From: Clostridia bacterium | Lineage (GTDB): Bacteria; Bacillota; Clostridia; Christensenellales; DTU072 | Direction: 5' to 3' | NCBI GenBank assembly: GCA_017403145.1 | Contig: JAFQOO010000007.1 | Span: 78,889-142,888 of the forward strand | Length of the DNA: 64,000 bases | In this document: positions 34,772 through 44,077 of the stretch, piece by piece | Numbering within the stretch: the first letter of the stretch is position 1 | How the letters are laid out: every line of letters begins with the position of its first letter | Notes under the pieces: model-generated | Seen by the model: only the letters and a program-made list of their open reading frames with translations | The model's database searches: none | What the model was told of the DNA's origin: nothing | Made by a program: the position numbers and the translations under genes

Positions 34772-35491
34772 ATGAAAACGGAAAAGGTTTTGCGATATAT
34801 AGTCGCGCCCATTCTACTTATGATTATAGTGCTTATGATACTCCTTGCTTTGAACGCTTATGGAATTAGTCCCGAAATAGAAAGTGCGGAAGCAGCCACC
34901 GTTCTTAAAAGAGGTTCATCGGGCAGTTCTGTTAGAACGTTGCAAACCAAACTCAAGAATTGGGGATATTATAGCGGTTCGATAGACGGAGTATTCGGTT
35001 CAAGAACGGAAACTGCGGTTAGATACTTTCAAAGGGTGAACAAGCTTACCGTCGATGGCAAGGTCGGACCTAAAACCGCGAAAGCTTTGGGTATGAGTTT
35101 ATCGTCGTCGAATAGTAGTAGTTCCAACGGTTCCTACTCCTCGCAAGATTTATATTTGCTTGCTCGTGTGGTATATGGCGAGGCACGTGGCGAGCCCTAT
35201 CTTGGCCAAGTAGCGGTGGCGGCGGTAGTTCTAAATAGGGTAAAGAGCTCGGAGTTTCCCAATACCATATCGGGAGTAGTGTACCAACCCTGGGCGTTTA
35301 CAGCGGTAAACGATGGGCAAATCAATCTGACGCCCAACGAAACTGCAAAGAAAGCGGCGCAAGATGCACTCAACGGATGGGACCCAACCTACGGATGCTT
35401 GTTCTATTATAATCCTCGTACCGCGACGAGTAATTGGATACGTCAAAAGGAAATACACCTATCCATCGGTTCGCACGTTTTCTGTTTATAG
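34772..35491 (+). CDS. sleB: Spore cortex-lytic enzyme SleB
   Basis: A 239-residue exported peptidoglycan hydrolase. One N-terminal helix (VAPILLMIIVLMILLALNAY) leads to a peptidoglycan-binding domain (about 45-105; RGSSGSSVRTLQTKL, GVFGSRTETAVRYFQ, VDGKVGPKTAKALG). The C-terminal SleB/Hydrolase_2 domain has LLARVVYGEARGEPYLGQVA with the catalytic Glu, then AVVLNRV and YNPRTATSNWI. In spores this lytic transglycosylase degrades cortex peptidoglycan during germination. ypeB follows in the usual arrangement. ATG 34772 with AAGGAAGG is preferred over the in-frame GTG at 34766. This is strong evidence that the organism forms, or descends from, spores. Confidence 0.93.
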   Translation: MKTEKVLRYIVAPILLMIIVLMILLALNAYGISPEIESAEAATVLKRGSSGSSVRTLQTKLKNWGYYSGSIDGVFGSRTETAVRYFQRVNKLTVDGKVGPKTAKALGMSLSSSNSSSSNGSYSSQDLYLLARVVYGEARGEPYLGQVAVAAVVLNRVKSSEFPNTISGVVYQPWAFTAVNDGQINLTPNETAKKAAQDALNGWDPTYGCLFYYNPRTATSNWIRQKEIHLSIGSHVFCL

Positions 35492-35499
35492 GAGGGGGT

Positions 35500-36795
35500 A
35501 TGGAAAAAGAAAAAATATGGAAGATATCGCTAATAATAGTATGCGTACTATTAGTTGCAGGACTTGCAACCTCGCTAGGGATACTTGCCCAAAAGGTCAA
35601 GGTGTTTAATACCGAAATGGGTGCGGTATACGACGGAGCATTTTACCAAACGTTAGACGGACTTGGCGATATGGAAAACAAACTCAAAAAGGTGCAGGTT
35701 TCCAACTATAATAAAACGAAAAAGGAGCTTCTCCAAGAGGTATGCGTTGATGCTGAGGTAACCGCACTTAACCTGTCTAGGTTAAACAACAAGGAATTTG
35801 ATAGCGCAAAGGTCATCAAGTTTATCAATCAACTAGGAGGATTTTCTTCCTATTTAGCAAAGAAACTACCTAGCGAAAGTATAACCCAAAGCGAAAACGA
35901 AAAGCTTATTAAGCTTACCGAGGTGGTATCGGCGCTGGAGCAAGCCTTTGCAAAAGCGGGCGACGAAGTGGCTCTTGGTGGCAATCTATACGGAAAGCTA
36001 GACGAGGGGATAAAAACACTTGGCGGAGTATACGATGCTTTTGACCAAACCACCGTCGATTATCCCGAAATGATATACGACGGACCATTTTCCGACGGGC
36101 TACTAGATAGGGAAGCAAAGTTCCTAAAAGGTAAAACCGAAATTAGTCAAGAGGAAGGCTTAGCTCGTATAAAGGCTCTTTATGGTGATGCGGAAAGTGC
36201 GGGCGAGGTAAGTGGGGCAATCCCATCGTATTTGTATTCTATCGCAGATGGTAGCGTAGAGCTAAGCAAGGCGGGTGGATATATCGTAGAGATTGCACGC
36301 GACCATGAAGCGGGCGAGGTAACGCTAAGCAAGGAGCAAGCTCTAACCACCGCAAAGGGCTTTTTGAACAACGTCGGCTATGATAGTGTTGAAGCTGTTT
36401 GGGTATCCGTAAACGCAGATATAGCATATATAAACTTTGCTTTTGTAAAAGATGGTATAATTAATTACCCCGACCTTATCAAGGTGAAAATTTCTCTTGT
36501 AGGGGGAGAAATTTTGGGACTCGAAGCCCAAAATTATCTATACAATCACGTGGAAAGAACCATATCGGAAAATCCAAGCGACGTTAGTAGCATAGGCTTT
36601 AAAGAGGGCTTTGAGCCCGTAGTAAAAAGAAGGGTTATTATCCCGACAGAGTGGAACACCGAGCAAGAAGCCTACGAGGTGGCGGGACGTTACGACGATG
36701 CTTTTTACTATATTTACTACGACCTTAGCTCGCTCGAAGAAATAAAAGTTATGCGAGTAATACAAGACGAAAACCAAGGGGAACTCATTGTATAA
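35500..36795 (+). CDS. ypeB: Germination protein YpeB
   Basis: A protein of about 431 residues that protects or localises SleB in the spore. The N-terminal membrane helix (ISLIIVCVLLVAGLATSLGI) is followed by a helical region (DAFDQTTVDYPEMIYDGPFS is characteristic) and C-terminal repeated PepSY-like domains (AGGYIVEI, LGLEAQNYLYNH). YDGPFSDG and the partnership with sleB 8 bp upstream make the assignment firm. The GGAGGGGG RBS lies directly after the sleB stop. An in-frame start at 35434 within sleB is unnecessary. Confidence 0.92.
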   Translation: MEKEKIWKISLIIVCVLLVAGLATSLGILAQKVKVFNTEMGAVYDGAFYQTLDGLGDMENKLKKVQVSNYNKTKKELLQEVCVDAEVTALNLSRLNNKEFDSAKVIKFINQLGGFSSYLAKKLPSESITQSENEKLIKLTEVVSALEQAFAKAGDEVALGGNLYGKLDEGIKTLGGVYDAFDQTTVDYPEMIYDGPFSDGLLDREAKFLKGKTEISQEEGLARIKALYGDAESAGEVSGAIPSYLYSIADGSVELSKAGGYIVEIARDHEAGEVTLSKEQALTTAKGFLNNVGYDSVEAVWVSVNADIAYINFAFVKDGIINYPDLIKVKISLVGGEILGLEAQNYLYNHVERTISENPSDVSSIGFKEGFEPVVKRRVIIPTEWNTEQEAYEVAGRYDDAFYYIYYDLSSLEEIKVMRVIQDENQGELIV

Positions 36796-36812
36796 GTGTT
36801 GGTTTATTATTG

Positions 36813-36841
36813 TTGACTACTGCGCTTAAATAAGCTATAAT
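36813..36841 (+). promoter_or_regulatory. Promoter of the lipoprotein gene
   Basis: TTGACT (36813-36818), 17-bp spacer, TATAAT (36836-36841). RBS GAAGG precedes ATG 36874. Confidence 0.82.
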
Positions 36842-36873
36842 ACTAATATTATTTGAGTTAAGAAGGTAACGTA

Positions 36874-37764
36874 ATGCGTAAATTTTTAATCGTGATGCTA
36901 GTTGTAGCACTCGCAGTAGGAGCAGCTCTCAGTTTGGTTGCTTGTAACAACGACGTAGATTTGCCCGGTTTAAAATGGGTTAATCAAGAAGTACTAAGCT
37001 ATGAAATATATGATAATGGTACCCTAGTAGGTGCGCTAGTTATCAAGACCGAAAGAGTTCCTGCCGGTGAACAAGTTTTGAATATGACGGGAGAAACCCA
37101 CAACGTATCCGCTTCTACCGTTAAAGGCACCAGAGTAACTATGGCTGCAACCGACCTTGAAAGTAACGTTATTATGGCAAGCGAAAGTTTGCTAGACGGA
37201 TTTACCACCCTTGCTAGTGCTAAGAAAGTTAGCTACAATGGTACCGAGTATACCACTAAGGCTCGTTACGATGGCAAACGTTATATTTATTCCGTAAATG
37301 GTGGCGAAGAAAAGAAGATGAGAATCAAGGCTGGTTTTGTAGATAACGAACTACTTTATACCGTACTTCGCGTTTATACCATAGAAAATAATTATACCGG
37401 TTCCTATACCGTAATAGACAACGTAGCCGGTGAAAAGGTAGAAATGAGCATTTCCACTTCTAACCCCGAACTTCGTTATAACGGAACTAAACAAGACGGA
37501 GCCGGTGAAAGCGTTGCCGGTATCAAGATTTATTCCGATGGCGTAGAGCAAGCAATGGCAACCAACGTTAAATGCGTAGAGCTCAATATTCAAAGAGCAA
37601 AGGCTCCCGTAGGTTCTTCTATTAAAGTTGCTTATTCTGTAGAGGGTGAAGGTGGTCTATCGGTTCTAGGAAAGGGTTCAACCGGTTTATACTCAACCCA
37701 TATTCCAGTTAAAATCGTAGAAAATAATTTGACCTATAAATTATCTTCTATTCAATGCGCTTAA
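36874..37764 (+). CDS. Hypothetical lipoprotein
   Basis: A 296-residue secreted protein, family not recognised. The signal peptide ends in a lipobox (LVAC at Cys25), so it should be lipid-anchored on the cell surface. The mature part is beta-rich with alternating polar and hydrophobic residues and no obvious enzyme motif. It has its own consensus promoter and its own terminator, so it is monocistronic. It may be a substrate-binding or structural surface protein, but nothing visible decides this. Confidence 0.75.
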   Translation: MRKFLIVMLVVALAVGAALSLVACNNDVDLPGLKWVNQEVLSYEIYDNGTLVGALVIKTERVPAGEQVLNMTGETHNVSASTVKGTRVTMAATDLESNVIMASESLLDGFTTLASAKKVSYNGTEYTTKARYDGKRYIYSVNGGEEKKMRIKAGFVDNELLYTVLRVYTIENNYTGSYTVIDNVAGEKVEMSISTSNPELRYNGTKQDGAGESVAGIKIYSDGVEQAMATNVKCVELNIQRAKAPVGSSIKVAYSVEGEGGLSVLGKGSTGLYSTHIPVKIVENNLTYKLSSIQCA

Positions 37765-37780
37765 TATCAATTAGATAAAT

Positions 37781-37812
37781 AAAAAGGTCGGACAAATTGT
37801 CCGACCTTTTTT
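37781..37812. terminator. Bidirectional terminator between convergent genes
   Basis: AAAAAGGTCGGACAA pairs with TTGTCCGACCTTTT and is flanked by A and T runs, serving the lipoprotein gene and the convergent MBL-fold gene. Confidence 0.92.
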
Positions 37813-37826
37813 GTGCCATATGAGTT

Positions 37827-38960
37827 CTAGTCTTTAGCTGTGATAAGCATTTTATCGTCTATGCAATTTTTATTGTTATCAACGGGAACCTCGTTTTCAA
37901 CTTGGAATGCGAAATCTCCGTCAACGTCTATGTTGAGAACTATATTCCCGTGGCGATTGGTGCGGTAGGTTACTACGCCTTCGTCAAAGAGTCTATTCAT
38001 AACTTGAGGAGTGGGGTGGTCGTGCTTGGTTCCGTCGTCGCTAGAAATAACACCATATTCGGCATTTATCTTTGCTAGGAACTCGGCGGTGGTAGAGGAG
38101 TCGGAACCGTGATGACCTACTTTAAGAACGTCGATATCATAATTGGTTTCGCCAACGTAGGAGAGGAACCATTCTTCGGTTTCGTAGGTCGCATCACCGG
38201 TAAATAGCACCTTTCTATTTGATACCTCTAGTAAAACTATAGGACTCATTCCGTTGGATTCGTATGCGTCGAACTCTTCGTTGTCGTCTTGGAAACGGTC
38301 GTATCCGGGAGCTATTATATCAAAGCTATATCCAACGCCACTAATTACGTTTTCGTATACTTCGCCATCCCCGTCGAAGCCGATATTGTTCTCGCTACTT
38401 ACCTCTTCTGCAATTCTATCGATAAAAGCGGAATAGGTAGTATTCTTTCTGGTGTTATTGTAATAAACCTTTTCTACAACAAAGCTATCCATAACTGCAG
38501 TTAGCATATTGTAGTGGTCGGTATCGGGGTGGGTTACTATCATATATTCGATAGTATCAACTACGCCCACGGAGAATAGATAGTTTATAAAGCCCGTTCT
38601 AATTTCGGCGAGTCCCGAGCTAGTCGAACCACCGTCTATTAGTACGTCGGTACCATCGCTAAATTGGCATAGTATCGCGTCTCCTTGACCAACGTTGATA
38701 AAGTGAATTTTGCAGTTGACGTTTTCTAGTACTGTTTGGGTGCCGATGCTTACGTTACCACCAAGCTGAACAACTTGGTTTTGGTTACTATTATTGTTGT
38801 TTTGGGTACCGTCATTGTTGTTTTCTGCTACCATTCCGTCAAGTATTCCTTGACCTACGGGGCTGAATGCAAGGGCTACTAGTAGTCCTAGTATAACAGC
38901 AATAGCTATCAAAATAAATAGGGTGGTGTTATTAAACTTTATAGTTTTCTTTTTTGCCAT
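37827..38960 (-). CDS. ComEC/Rec2-like metallo-beta-lactamase-fold protein, membrane anchored
   Basis: A 377-residue protein with one N-terminal helix (LFILIAIAVILGLLVALAFS), a Gln/Asn-rich linker and an MBL-fold domain outside the membrane. Motifs are FINVGQGDAILCQ, DVLIDGGST, VTHPDTDHYN (the HxDxDH metal site), LFTGDAT and KVGHHGSDSSTT. These match the C-terminal domain of ComEC, the DNA-uptake channel, which is thought to degrade the non-transported strand. The membrane-channel domain of ComEC is absent, so this is the stand-alone hydrolase found in many Clostridia; a secreted nuclease or phosphodiesterase is likely. RBS AAGGAG precedes ATG 38960. Confidence 0.88.
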   Translation of the reverse strand: MAKKKTIKFNNTTLFILIAIAVILGLLVALAFSPVGQGILDGMVAENNNDGTQNNNNSNQNQVVQLGGNVSIGTQTVLENVNCKIHFINVGQGDAILCQFSDGTDVLIDGGSTSSGLAEIRTGFINYLFSVGVVDTIEYMIVTHPDTDHYNMLTAVMDSFVVEKVYYNNTRKNTTYSAFIDRIAEEVSSENNIGFDGDGEVYENVISGVGYSFDIIAPGYDRFQDDNEEFDAYESNGMSPIVLLEVSNRKVLFTGDATYETEEWFLSYVGETNYDIDVLKVGHHGSDSSTTAEFLAKINAEYGVISSDDGTKHDHPTPQVMNRLFDEGVVTYRTNRHGNIVLNIDVDGDFAFQVENEVPVDNNKNCIDDKMLITAKD

Positions 38961-39001
38961 AGCACACTCCTTATATTTAATATAGATTATATTATATATA
39001 G

Positions 39002-39030
39002 ATTATATAATAAATTATTTATAAATTCAA
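39002..39030 (-). promoter_or_regulatory. Promoter of the MBL-fold gene
   Basis: On the minus strand, TTGAAT (39025-39030), 17-bp spacer, TATAAT (39002-39007). It is divergent from the MFS promoter 10 bp away. Confidence 0.78.
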
Positions 39031-39039
39031 TATTTGGTA

Positions 39040-39068
39040 TTGAAAAAGAATTCTTTTTCGTTTATAAT
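39040..39068 (+). promoter_or_regulatory. Promoter of the MFS transporter gene
   Basis: TTGAAA (39040-39045), 17-bp spacer containing the inverted repeat AAAGAATTCTTT, TATAAT (39063-39068). Confidence 0.82.
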
Positions 39069-39098
39069 GTATGAGGATAAATTTTTTTGAGGTGAGCA

Positions 39099-40751
39099 AT
39101 GAAACTCAATTATTGGAGAACTTTAAAAGTTGGTCTCGCATTCGCAGTAATCCAAGTTTTCTGGACTTCCTACGACTACGTTGTACCGCTATTACTCGAA
39201 AACACCTTTGGTCTTTCCAACACTTTACGTGGTTTGATAATGGGTGCTGACAACCTTTTGAGCTTATTCCTACTACCTTTATTCGGTAAGATAAGCGACA
39301 AGACGAACACCAAATGGGGACGTCGTACTCCCTTTATCGTGCTTGGTACCGTAGCTAGCGTTATAATTATGATTTTCGTACCTATTACTTCCAACGCACA
39401 GTTAAAGTCTTCCTTGAATTTGCGTGAACAAATCACCGCAACTCACGTCGAGGGTTATACCTATACCGACCACGAAGGCAAAGTATACAACGCAGAAGAG
39501 CTTTATACTATGCTTTATAACGAAGGCGCACATAACTCCGACTATTGCGACCGCAAATATTTCAAAGACTTTGGTGGCGAAACTCTCGAAAAATACCTTG
39601 AAATAGCTCTTAACCCCCTAGATGAAAACGGTGAATATACCGACGAATATAACACCTTTGTTAAGACGGGTATCAATAGCTATGCAACCGACCAAATTTT
39701 CGAAAAAATTACTAAAGGCGATATAGTTCCTCTAGTTCTATATATGATAGTATTGCTCCTAGTTCTTATAGCAATGGCAACCTTCCGTTCACCAGCAGTT
39801 GCTCTAATGCCCGACGTAACGCCCAAGCCCTTACGTTCGCAAGCAAACGCAATGATAAATCTTGCAGGTGGTGCAGGCGGTGCGGTAGCATTCCTAATCT
39901 ATACTATAACCTTTATGATTAACCCCTATGGATATATGGCAATCTTTATTGCAGTAGCTTGCGCAATGTTGATACTCCTTGCCTTGTTCCTATGGTTGGT
40001 CAAAGAACCCAAGCTCTTCCAAGAATGTCAAGACTTGTGTGCCGAGTATGGTATAAGTAACGACGAGGAAGACGAGGTTCAAACGGGTGTCGACGAAGCA
40101 ACCCTTGCCCTAGAAAGCGGTAAAGCTAAGAAGGCAAGAATGGTATCGTTCTTTCTAATTCTTGCATCTATCTTTATGTGGTTTATGGGATACAACGCAA
40201 TATCCTCTAACCTTTCCATTTACATCACCAAGACCCTTGGCCAATCGGCTGGTATCGGTGGCGTAATAAGCGGTGTATCGATGGGTGTTAGTGCAGTAGC
40301 ATTTATTCCCGTTGGTTGGCTAGCTGTTAAGATTGGTAGAAGAAAATCCATTATGCTCGGTTTCGGTCTTGCTGTAATAAGCTATATCTTGATATTCTTC
40401 TTCGCAGCAACCCCCAGCAGTTACGCAGTATATCTATATGCTATCTTCTATTTGATTGCAGGATTTGGCTTGATTATAGGTAACGTTAACACCTTCCCGA
40501 TGGTTGTTGAACTCTCTTCCAACGCAACTATCGGTAAGTATACCGGACTTTACTATACCGCAACAATGTCCGCTCAAGCAATCACTCCCTTTATTGCAGG
40601 CTTGATAATGGACGAATGGGGCACCAAGTATTTGTTCCTATATTCCGTAATCTGCGTAGTAATTTCTATAGCTCTAATGTTCTTCGTAAAACACGGTGAT
40701 AGCAAGGCAGTTCCCAAGAGCGCTCTCGAAATGCTTGGCGAAGACGGTTAA
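39099..40751 (+). CDS. MFS transporter, SLC45/GPH-like sugar transporter
   Basis: A 550-residue transporter with about 12 membrane helices. The N-terminal YDYVVPLLLENTFGLSNTLR and GKISDKTNTKWGRRTPFIVL (the MFS loop 2-3 signature) resemble SLC45-type and glycoside-cation symporters, so a sugar or glycoside is the likely substrate. Between helices 3 and 4 there is an insertion of about 100 hydrophilic residues (from about 100 to 205), longer than usual, and probably extracytoplasmic. The C-terminal half repeats the motif (VKIGRRKSIMLGFGL). The next gene, 21 bp downstream, encodes an exported protein and is probably co-transcribed. Confidence 0.86.
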   Translation: MKLNYWRTLKVGLAFAVIQVFWTSYDYVVPLLLENTFGLSNTLRGLIMGADNLLSLFLLPLFGKISDKTNTKWGRRTPFIVLGTVASVIIMIFVPITSNAQLKSSLNLREQITATHVEGYTYTDHEGKVYNAEELYTMLYNEGAHNSDYCDRKYFKDFGGETLEKYLEIALNPLDENGEYTDEYNTFVKTGINSYATDQIFEKITKGDIVPLVLYMIVLLLVLIAMATFRSPAVALMPDVTPKPLRSQANAMINLAGGAGGAVAFLIYTITFMINPYGYMAIFIAVACAMLILLALFLWLVKEPKLFQECQDLCAEYGISNDEEDEVQTGVDEATLALESGKAKKARMVSFFLILASIFMWFMGYNAISSNLSIYITKTLGQSAGIGGVISGVSMGVSAVAFIPVGWLAVKIGRRKSIMLGFGLAVISYILIFFFAATPSSYAVYLYAIFYLIAGFGLIIGNVNTFPMVVELSSNATIGKYTGLYYTATMSAQAITPFIAGLIMDEWGTKYLFLYSVICVVISIALMFFVKHGDSKAVPKSALEMLGEDG

Positions 40752-40772
40752 GATAGAAAAAGGAGATAAAAG

Positions 40773-41741
40773 ATGAAAAGACTTAAAAAACTTATAGCAG
40801 CACTTAGTGCTATAGTAGTATTAGCAGTAGTATTCGCCGGCTTCCTAGCACCAATGCTAGGAGGTGCGGAAACCACCATAGAAGCCTTTAAGCCCGGTGA
40901 AAAACCCGAGGGTGAAAAGCTCGATTTGGTTATGCCCGATGCAAGTGATACTAAAGCGGTTATCAAATTTGCGGCAGACCTATATGCAATCGCTTCCGAA
41001 AAGTATTGCACCGCCGAAAACGTAGCATACCAAACCTCTTATACCAACTCTATGATGGGTGTACCGGTATCGGGATATCGTTTTAACGTACGTAACCAAG
41101 ACAAGACTCACTATACCGAGTATGCTTATATTAGTGGCGATACCAATGACCCCACCATCAAGCTACTTGCAGGCATTATGGGAGCAATAGCAGGTGACAG
41201 CACTCGTTTTGCAGAAGCACGTTACACCGATAGCAGTATGGATTATACCCAATCTTTCAAATACGTAGCTCCCGACCAAGAAACTCAACCCACTCCCACT
41301 TTTGATGAAACTGGATATCCCTCGTTTGATATTGCTTGGAACGAAGGCGTTAAGGGCGAAATGGCAAAGCACGATTATGGTTATCGTTTAACCGACCACG
41401 ATTTGACCGAAGAAACCATTTTGGAAGCAAGCGTAACCTATAACGAAGAAGAAGGCTACTACACCCTAAAACTAAAGCTCGACCTTGAAAAGGCTCCCGA
41501 AAAAATCACCCTTCCCAACCTCAAGGCAAGTTCAGGTATGGATAATGCAGCATACACCAAGCTCGACCAAACCATCGAAATTTGGGACAATGGATATCCT
41601 CGCTACTTCCTAGCAGAAGATACTTGGAAAGGTATGATAGAAAGTGAACTAGTATTCTCCACTACCTATTACTTTGATGAATATTGGACCGATATCGCTA
41701 ACTATCAATATATGAGTGATTATTGCAAGCTAATGGACTAA
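40773..41741 (+). CDS. Hypothetical exported protein downstream of the MFS gene
   Basis: A 322-residue protein with an N-terminal membrane or signal segment (LIAALSAIVVLAVVFAGFLA) and a soluble, beta-rich remainder. I recognise no family and see no cysteine pairs or catalytic motifs. AAAAGGAG precedes ATG 40773, and an intrinsic terminator follows. Because it shares the MFS transcript it may assist transport or respond to the same substrate, but this is only context. Confidence 0.72.
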   Translation: MKRLKKLIAALSAIVVLAVVFAGFLAPMLGGAETTIEAFKPGEKPEGEKLDLVMPDASDTKAVIKFAADLYAIASEKYCTAENVAYQTSYTNSMMGVPVSGYRFNVRNQDKTHYTEYAYISGDTNDPTIKLLAGIMGAIAGDSTRFAEARYTDSSMDYTQSFKYVAPDQETQPTPTFDETGYPSFDIAWNEGVKGEMAKHDYGYRLTDHDLTEETILEASVTYNEEEGYYTLKLKLDLEKAPEKITLPNLKASSGMDNAAYTKLDQTIEIWDNGYPRYFLAEDTWKGMIESELVFSTTYYFDEYWTDIANYQYMSDYCKLMD

Positions 41742-41752
41742 TTTACGATTAG

Positions 41753-41784
41753 AAAAAACGGTCTCCGAAAGGGGACCGTTTTTT
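41753..41784. terminator. Bidirectional terminator between convergent genes
   Basis: AAAAAACGGTC pairs with GACCGTTTTTT around a short CG-closed GAAA-type loop. It serves the exported-protein gene and the convergent E1 gene. Confidence 0.9.
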
Positions 41785-41796
41785 ATTGCCTTTTTA

Positions 41797-44067
41797 TTAT
41801 TTTAATAGTGCAAGTAGTTGTTCTTTTAGGTTATAGTAACCAGACTCCGCTCCATTTGGAGGAACGATGGTAGATTGGGTGGAAAGTATTTCGATAGGGG
41901 CTTTTAGATATCCAAAGCAAGCTTTTTGCAGGTAAGCGCATATATCGCTCATAATACCACAGCTAAACGAGCTTTCGCCCATTATTATTAGTTTTCCCGT
42001 CTTTTTCACCGAGTTTATTATCGGCTCATAGTCTATTGGCGCAAGGCTGACTAGGGATATAATTTCCATATCGCCAACCTCTTTAACAGCGAGTGCTTCG
42101 TATAGTGCCGGGCCAATGGTAACTATTGTTTGCTTGGAGCCTACTTTCTTGATAGAGGAGTTTTCCACTTTGTAACTTTCTTGTGGGCGTAGCGCACAGC
42201 TCTCGGTAAAGCTATAGAATTCCTTGGGCTCGAATATAATAGTGGGGTCTGTGGATGAAATTGCCGAGCGCATTACTGCGAGCATATCGCTTGGAGTTGC
42301 GGGATAGTAGGTTTTGAGCCCGTTTACTCTTGCAATAAGCCCCGATAAATCTTGTGAATGTTGACCACCATAGCTTCTACCTATGGGGAGTCTTAACGTC
42401 ATTGGGAGCGTTATCATACCGCCCGATAAGGTTTGCCACTTTGCACTTTGATTTATTATTTCGTCGCTTGCGCGTGTTAGGAAATCGGCATATAGTAGCT
42501 CTGCAATAACGTTACCTCCGCGCATTGCATACCCCACCTCTGCGCCAACTATGGCGGATTCTGCTATTGGTGTATTGAATAGCTTTTCACGAGGAATATA
42601 TTTGTCAAAATCGTAAAAAGCCGAGTTTTTAGATTGCCAACCGCGTACGTCTTCACCGTATGCAACGAATGATGGATATTGGGTATATCCTTCCATTATG
42701 CCTAACGAAATAGCATCTCTTATGGTGAAAGTATCGCTCGACTTGTTTATAAGTTCTTTGTAGAGAGGGCTTTCTTTTAACTCCACTAAAGCGTCGGTTG
42801 GAGAGAGTGAACCATTGTTAAATGTATATTGTTCTATATAATCTTTTTCGGCGCCAAGGTCGACGGAGGGGCTAATATTTTCGTCAATTGCAAGCGAATA
42901 TGCAACTAGAACCCTTTCGGTAACCTCGTTTCTAATATCTTCTAGCTCTTCACTAGTTACGATGCCTTTTTCAAGAAGCATTTTGGGATAGGTTTCAATG
43001 GGGTCTAAAGCACGCCAACTTGCTATTTCATCTTTGTCGCGATTTGCATTGTCGCCGATACTATGTTCGCTAAAACGATAGGTGGTGCAGTTTATTAGCG
43101 AAGCACCCTTGCCATCTATGATATTTTGACGATGTCTTCTAACCGCATCTGCAACTGCAAAGGGGTTGAGTCCGTTAACCGATTCGGCATTCATTTGGTT
43201 AGTGGTAAAGCTTGCTCCTAGTCTAGCAGGGTTATCAAAAGAGCCGGTTTCTAGCTTGGTATTGCCACCGCGTGCATATAAATTATCGCTAACGACAAAG
43301 AGTAAGGGCAACCCTCTTTTTTCCGCCCATAGTTCGCTAAATTGGTGCATTGTGGCAAAGGCAATGGATTCGTACACAGCACCGCAATTCAAAGCCCCGT
43401 CGCCAAGATTTGCAACGGTAACGTTATTTTTACCATTTATTCTATCGTAAAGGGCACTACCTAGGGCAAGTGGAGCCGAGCCACCAACAATACCATTGTT
43501 GGGGTATGCTCCAAAGGGAACAAAATGCAAATGCATACTACCGCCTATACCCTTTTGTAAACCCGTTTTACGAGCGAAAATTTCGCTATAAGCACCATAG
43601 AGTATAAAGTCTATAGCATTATCCTTTGAAGAATTTATAAGCTTGTTTTTTATGCTCGAATAGGTGGGGGTGGGATAGCTTGAGAGAATATCATCAAGTT
43701 CATTGTCGCTGGAAAGTCTTATTACTCTAAGCGATTTTGCAATAAGCTCACCGTGTGAACGATGAGTGCCAAAAGTTACGTCCTCTTTTTCTAGCGCAAG
43801 AGCTTCGCCGACAGCGATGGCTTCTTGGCCTATGGATAGGTGTGCGGGGTAGCTAAAACGATAATCTAGTAAGCCATTTTCTCTAGATAGCTTTAGCATA
43901 TTTTCGAATTCCCTAATGACGAGCATATCGTAGTATACGTCTATAAGGGTATCTTTACCATAACGAACAAGTTCGTCCTCAATGGAACGCGAATAGGCGT
44001 TTACCTTTATATCTTTAAAGGTAATTTTGTTAGAAGAAAGTAGCTTGTCCGGTGTTAATTTCGTCAT
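41797..44067 (-). CDS. Fused alpha/beta E1 component of a 2-oxoacid dehydrogenase
   Basis: A 756-residue thiamine-diphosphate enzyme joining the two E1 chains in one polypeptide. The alpha half (about 30-425) has HLSIGQEAIAVGEALALE, HRSHGELIAK, KGIGGSMHLH and the TPP-binding VANLGDGALNCGAVYES ending in VVSDN. The beta half (from about 440) has TIRDAISLGIMEGY, VAYGEDVRGW, FNTPIAESAIVGAEVGYAMR and GRSYGGQHSQDLSGL. It decarboxylates pyruvate, acetoin or branched-chain 2-oxoacids and passes the acyl group to a lipoyl E2. No E2, E3 or lipoylation gene is nearby, so the physiological partner and substrate are open. It lies 10 bp after the HAD phosphatase gene and is probably co-transcribed with it. 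Confidence 0.88.
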   Translation of the reverse strand: MTKLTPDKLLSSNKITFKDIKVNAYSRSIEDELVRYGKDTLIDVYYDMLVIREFENMLKLSRENGLLDYRFSYPAHLSIGQEAIAVGEALALEKEDVTFGTHRSHGELIAKSLRVIRLSSDNELDDILSSYPTPTYSSIKNKLINSSKDNAIDFILYGAYSEIFARKTGLQKGIGGSMHLHFVPFGAYPNNGIVGGSAPLALGSALYDRINGKNNVTVANLGDGALNCGAVYESIAFATMHQFSELWAEKRGLPLLFVVSDNLYARGGNTKLETGSFDNPARLGASFTTNQMNAESVNGLNPFAVADAVRRHRQNIIDGKGASLINCTTYRFSEHSIGDNANRDKDEIASWRALDPIETYPKMLLEKGIVTSEELEDIRNEVTERVLVAYSLAIDENISPSVDLGAEKDYIEQYTFNNGSLSPTDALVELKESPLYKELINKSSDTFTIRDAISLGIMEGYTQYPSFVAYGEDVRGWQSKNSAFYDFDKYIPREKLFNTPIAESAIVGAEVGYAMRGGNVIAELLYADFLTRASDEIINQSAKWQTLSGGMITLPMTLRLPIGRSYGGQHSQDLSGLIARVNGLKTYYPATPSDMLAVMRSAISSTDPTIIFEPKEFYSFTESCALRPQESYKVENSSIKKVGSKQTIVTIGPALYEALAVKEVGDMEIISLVSLAPIDYEPIINSVKKTGKLIIMGESSFSCGIMSDICAYLQKACFGYLKAPIEILSTQSTIVPPNGAESGYYNLKEQLLALLK

Positions 44068-44077
44068 ATTGGGGAAC

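Noticed and set aside
41797..44067. Frameshift joining separate E1 alpha and beta genes
   Set aside because: The frame is continuous with normal linker sequence and complete motifs on both sides; fused E1 proteins are known.
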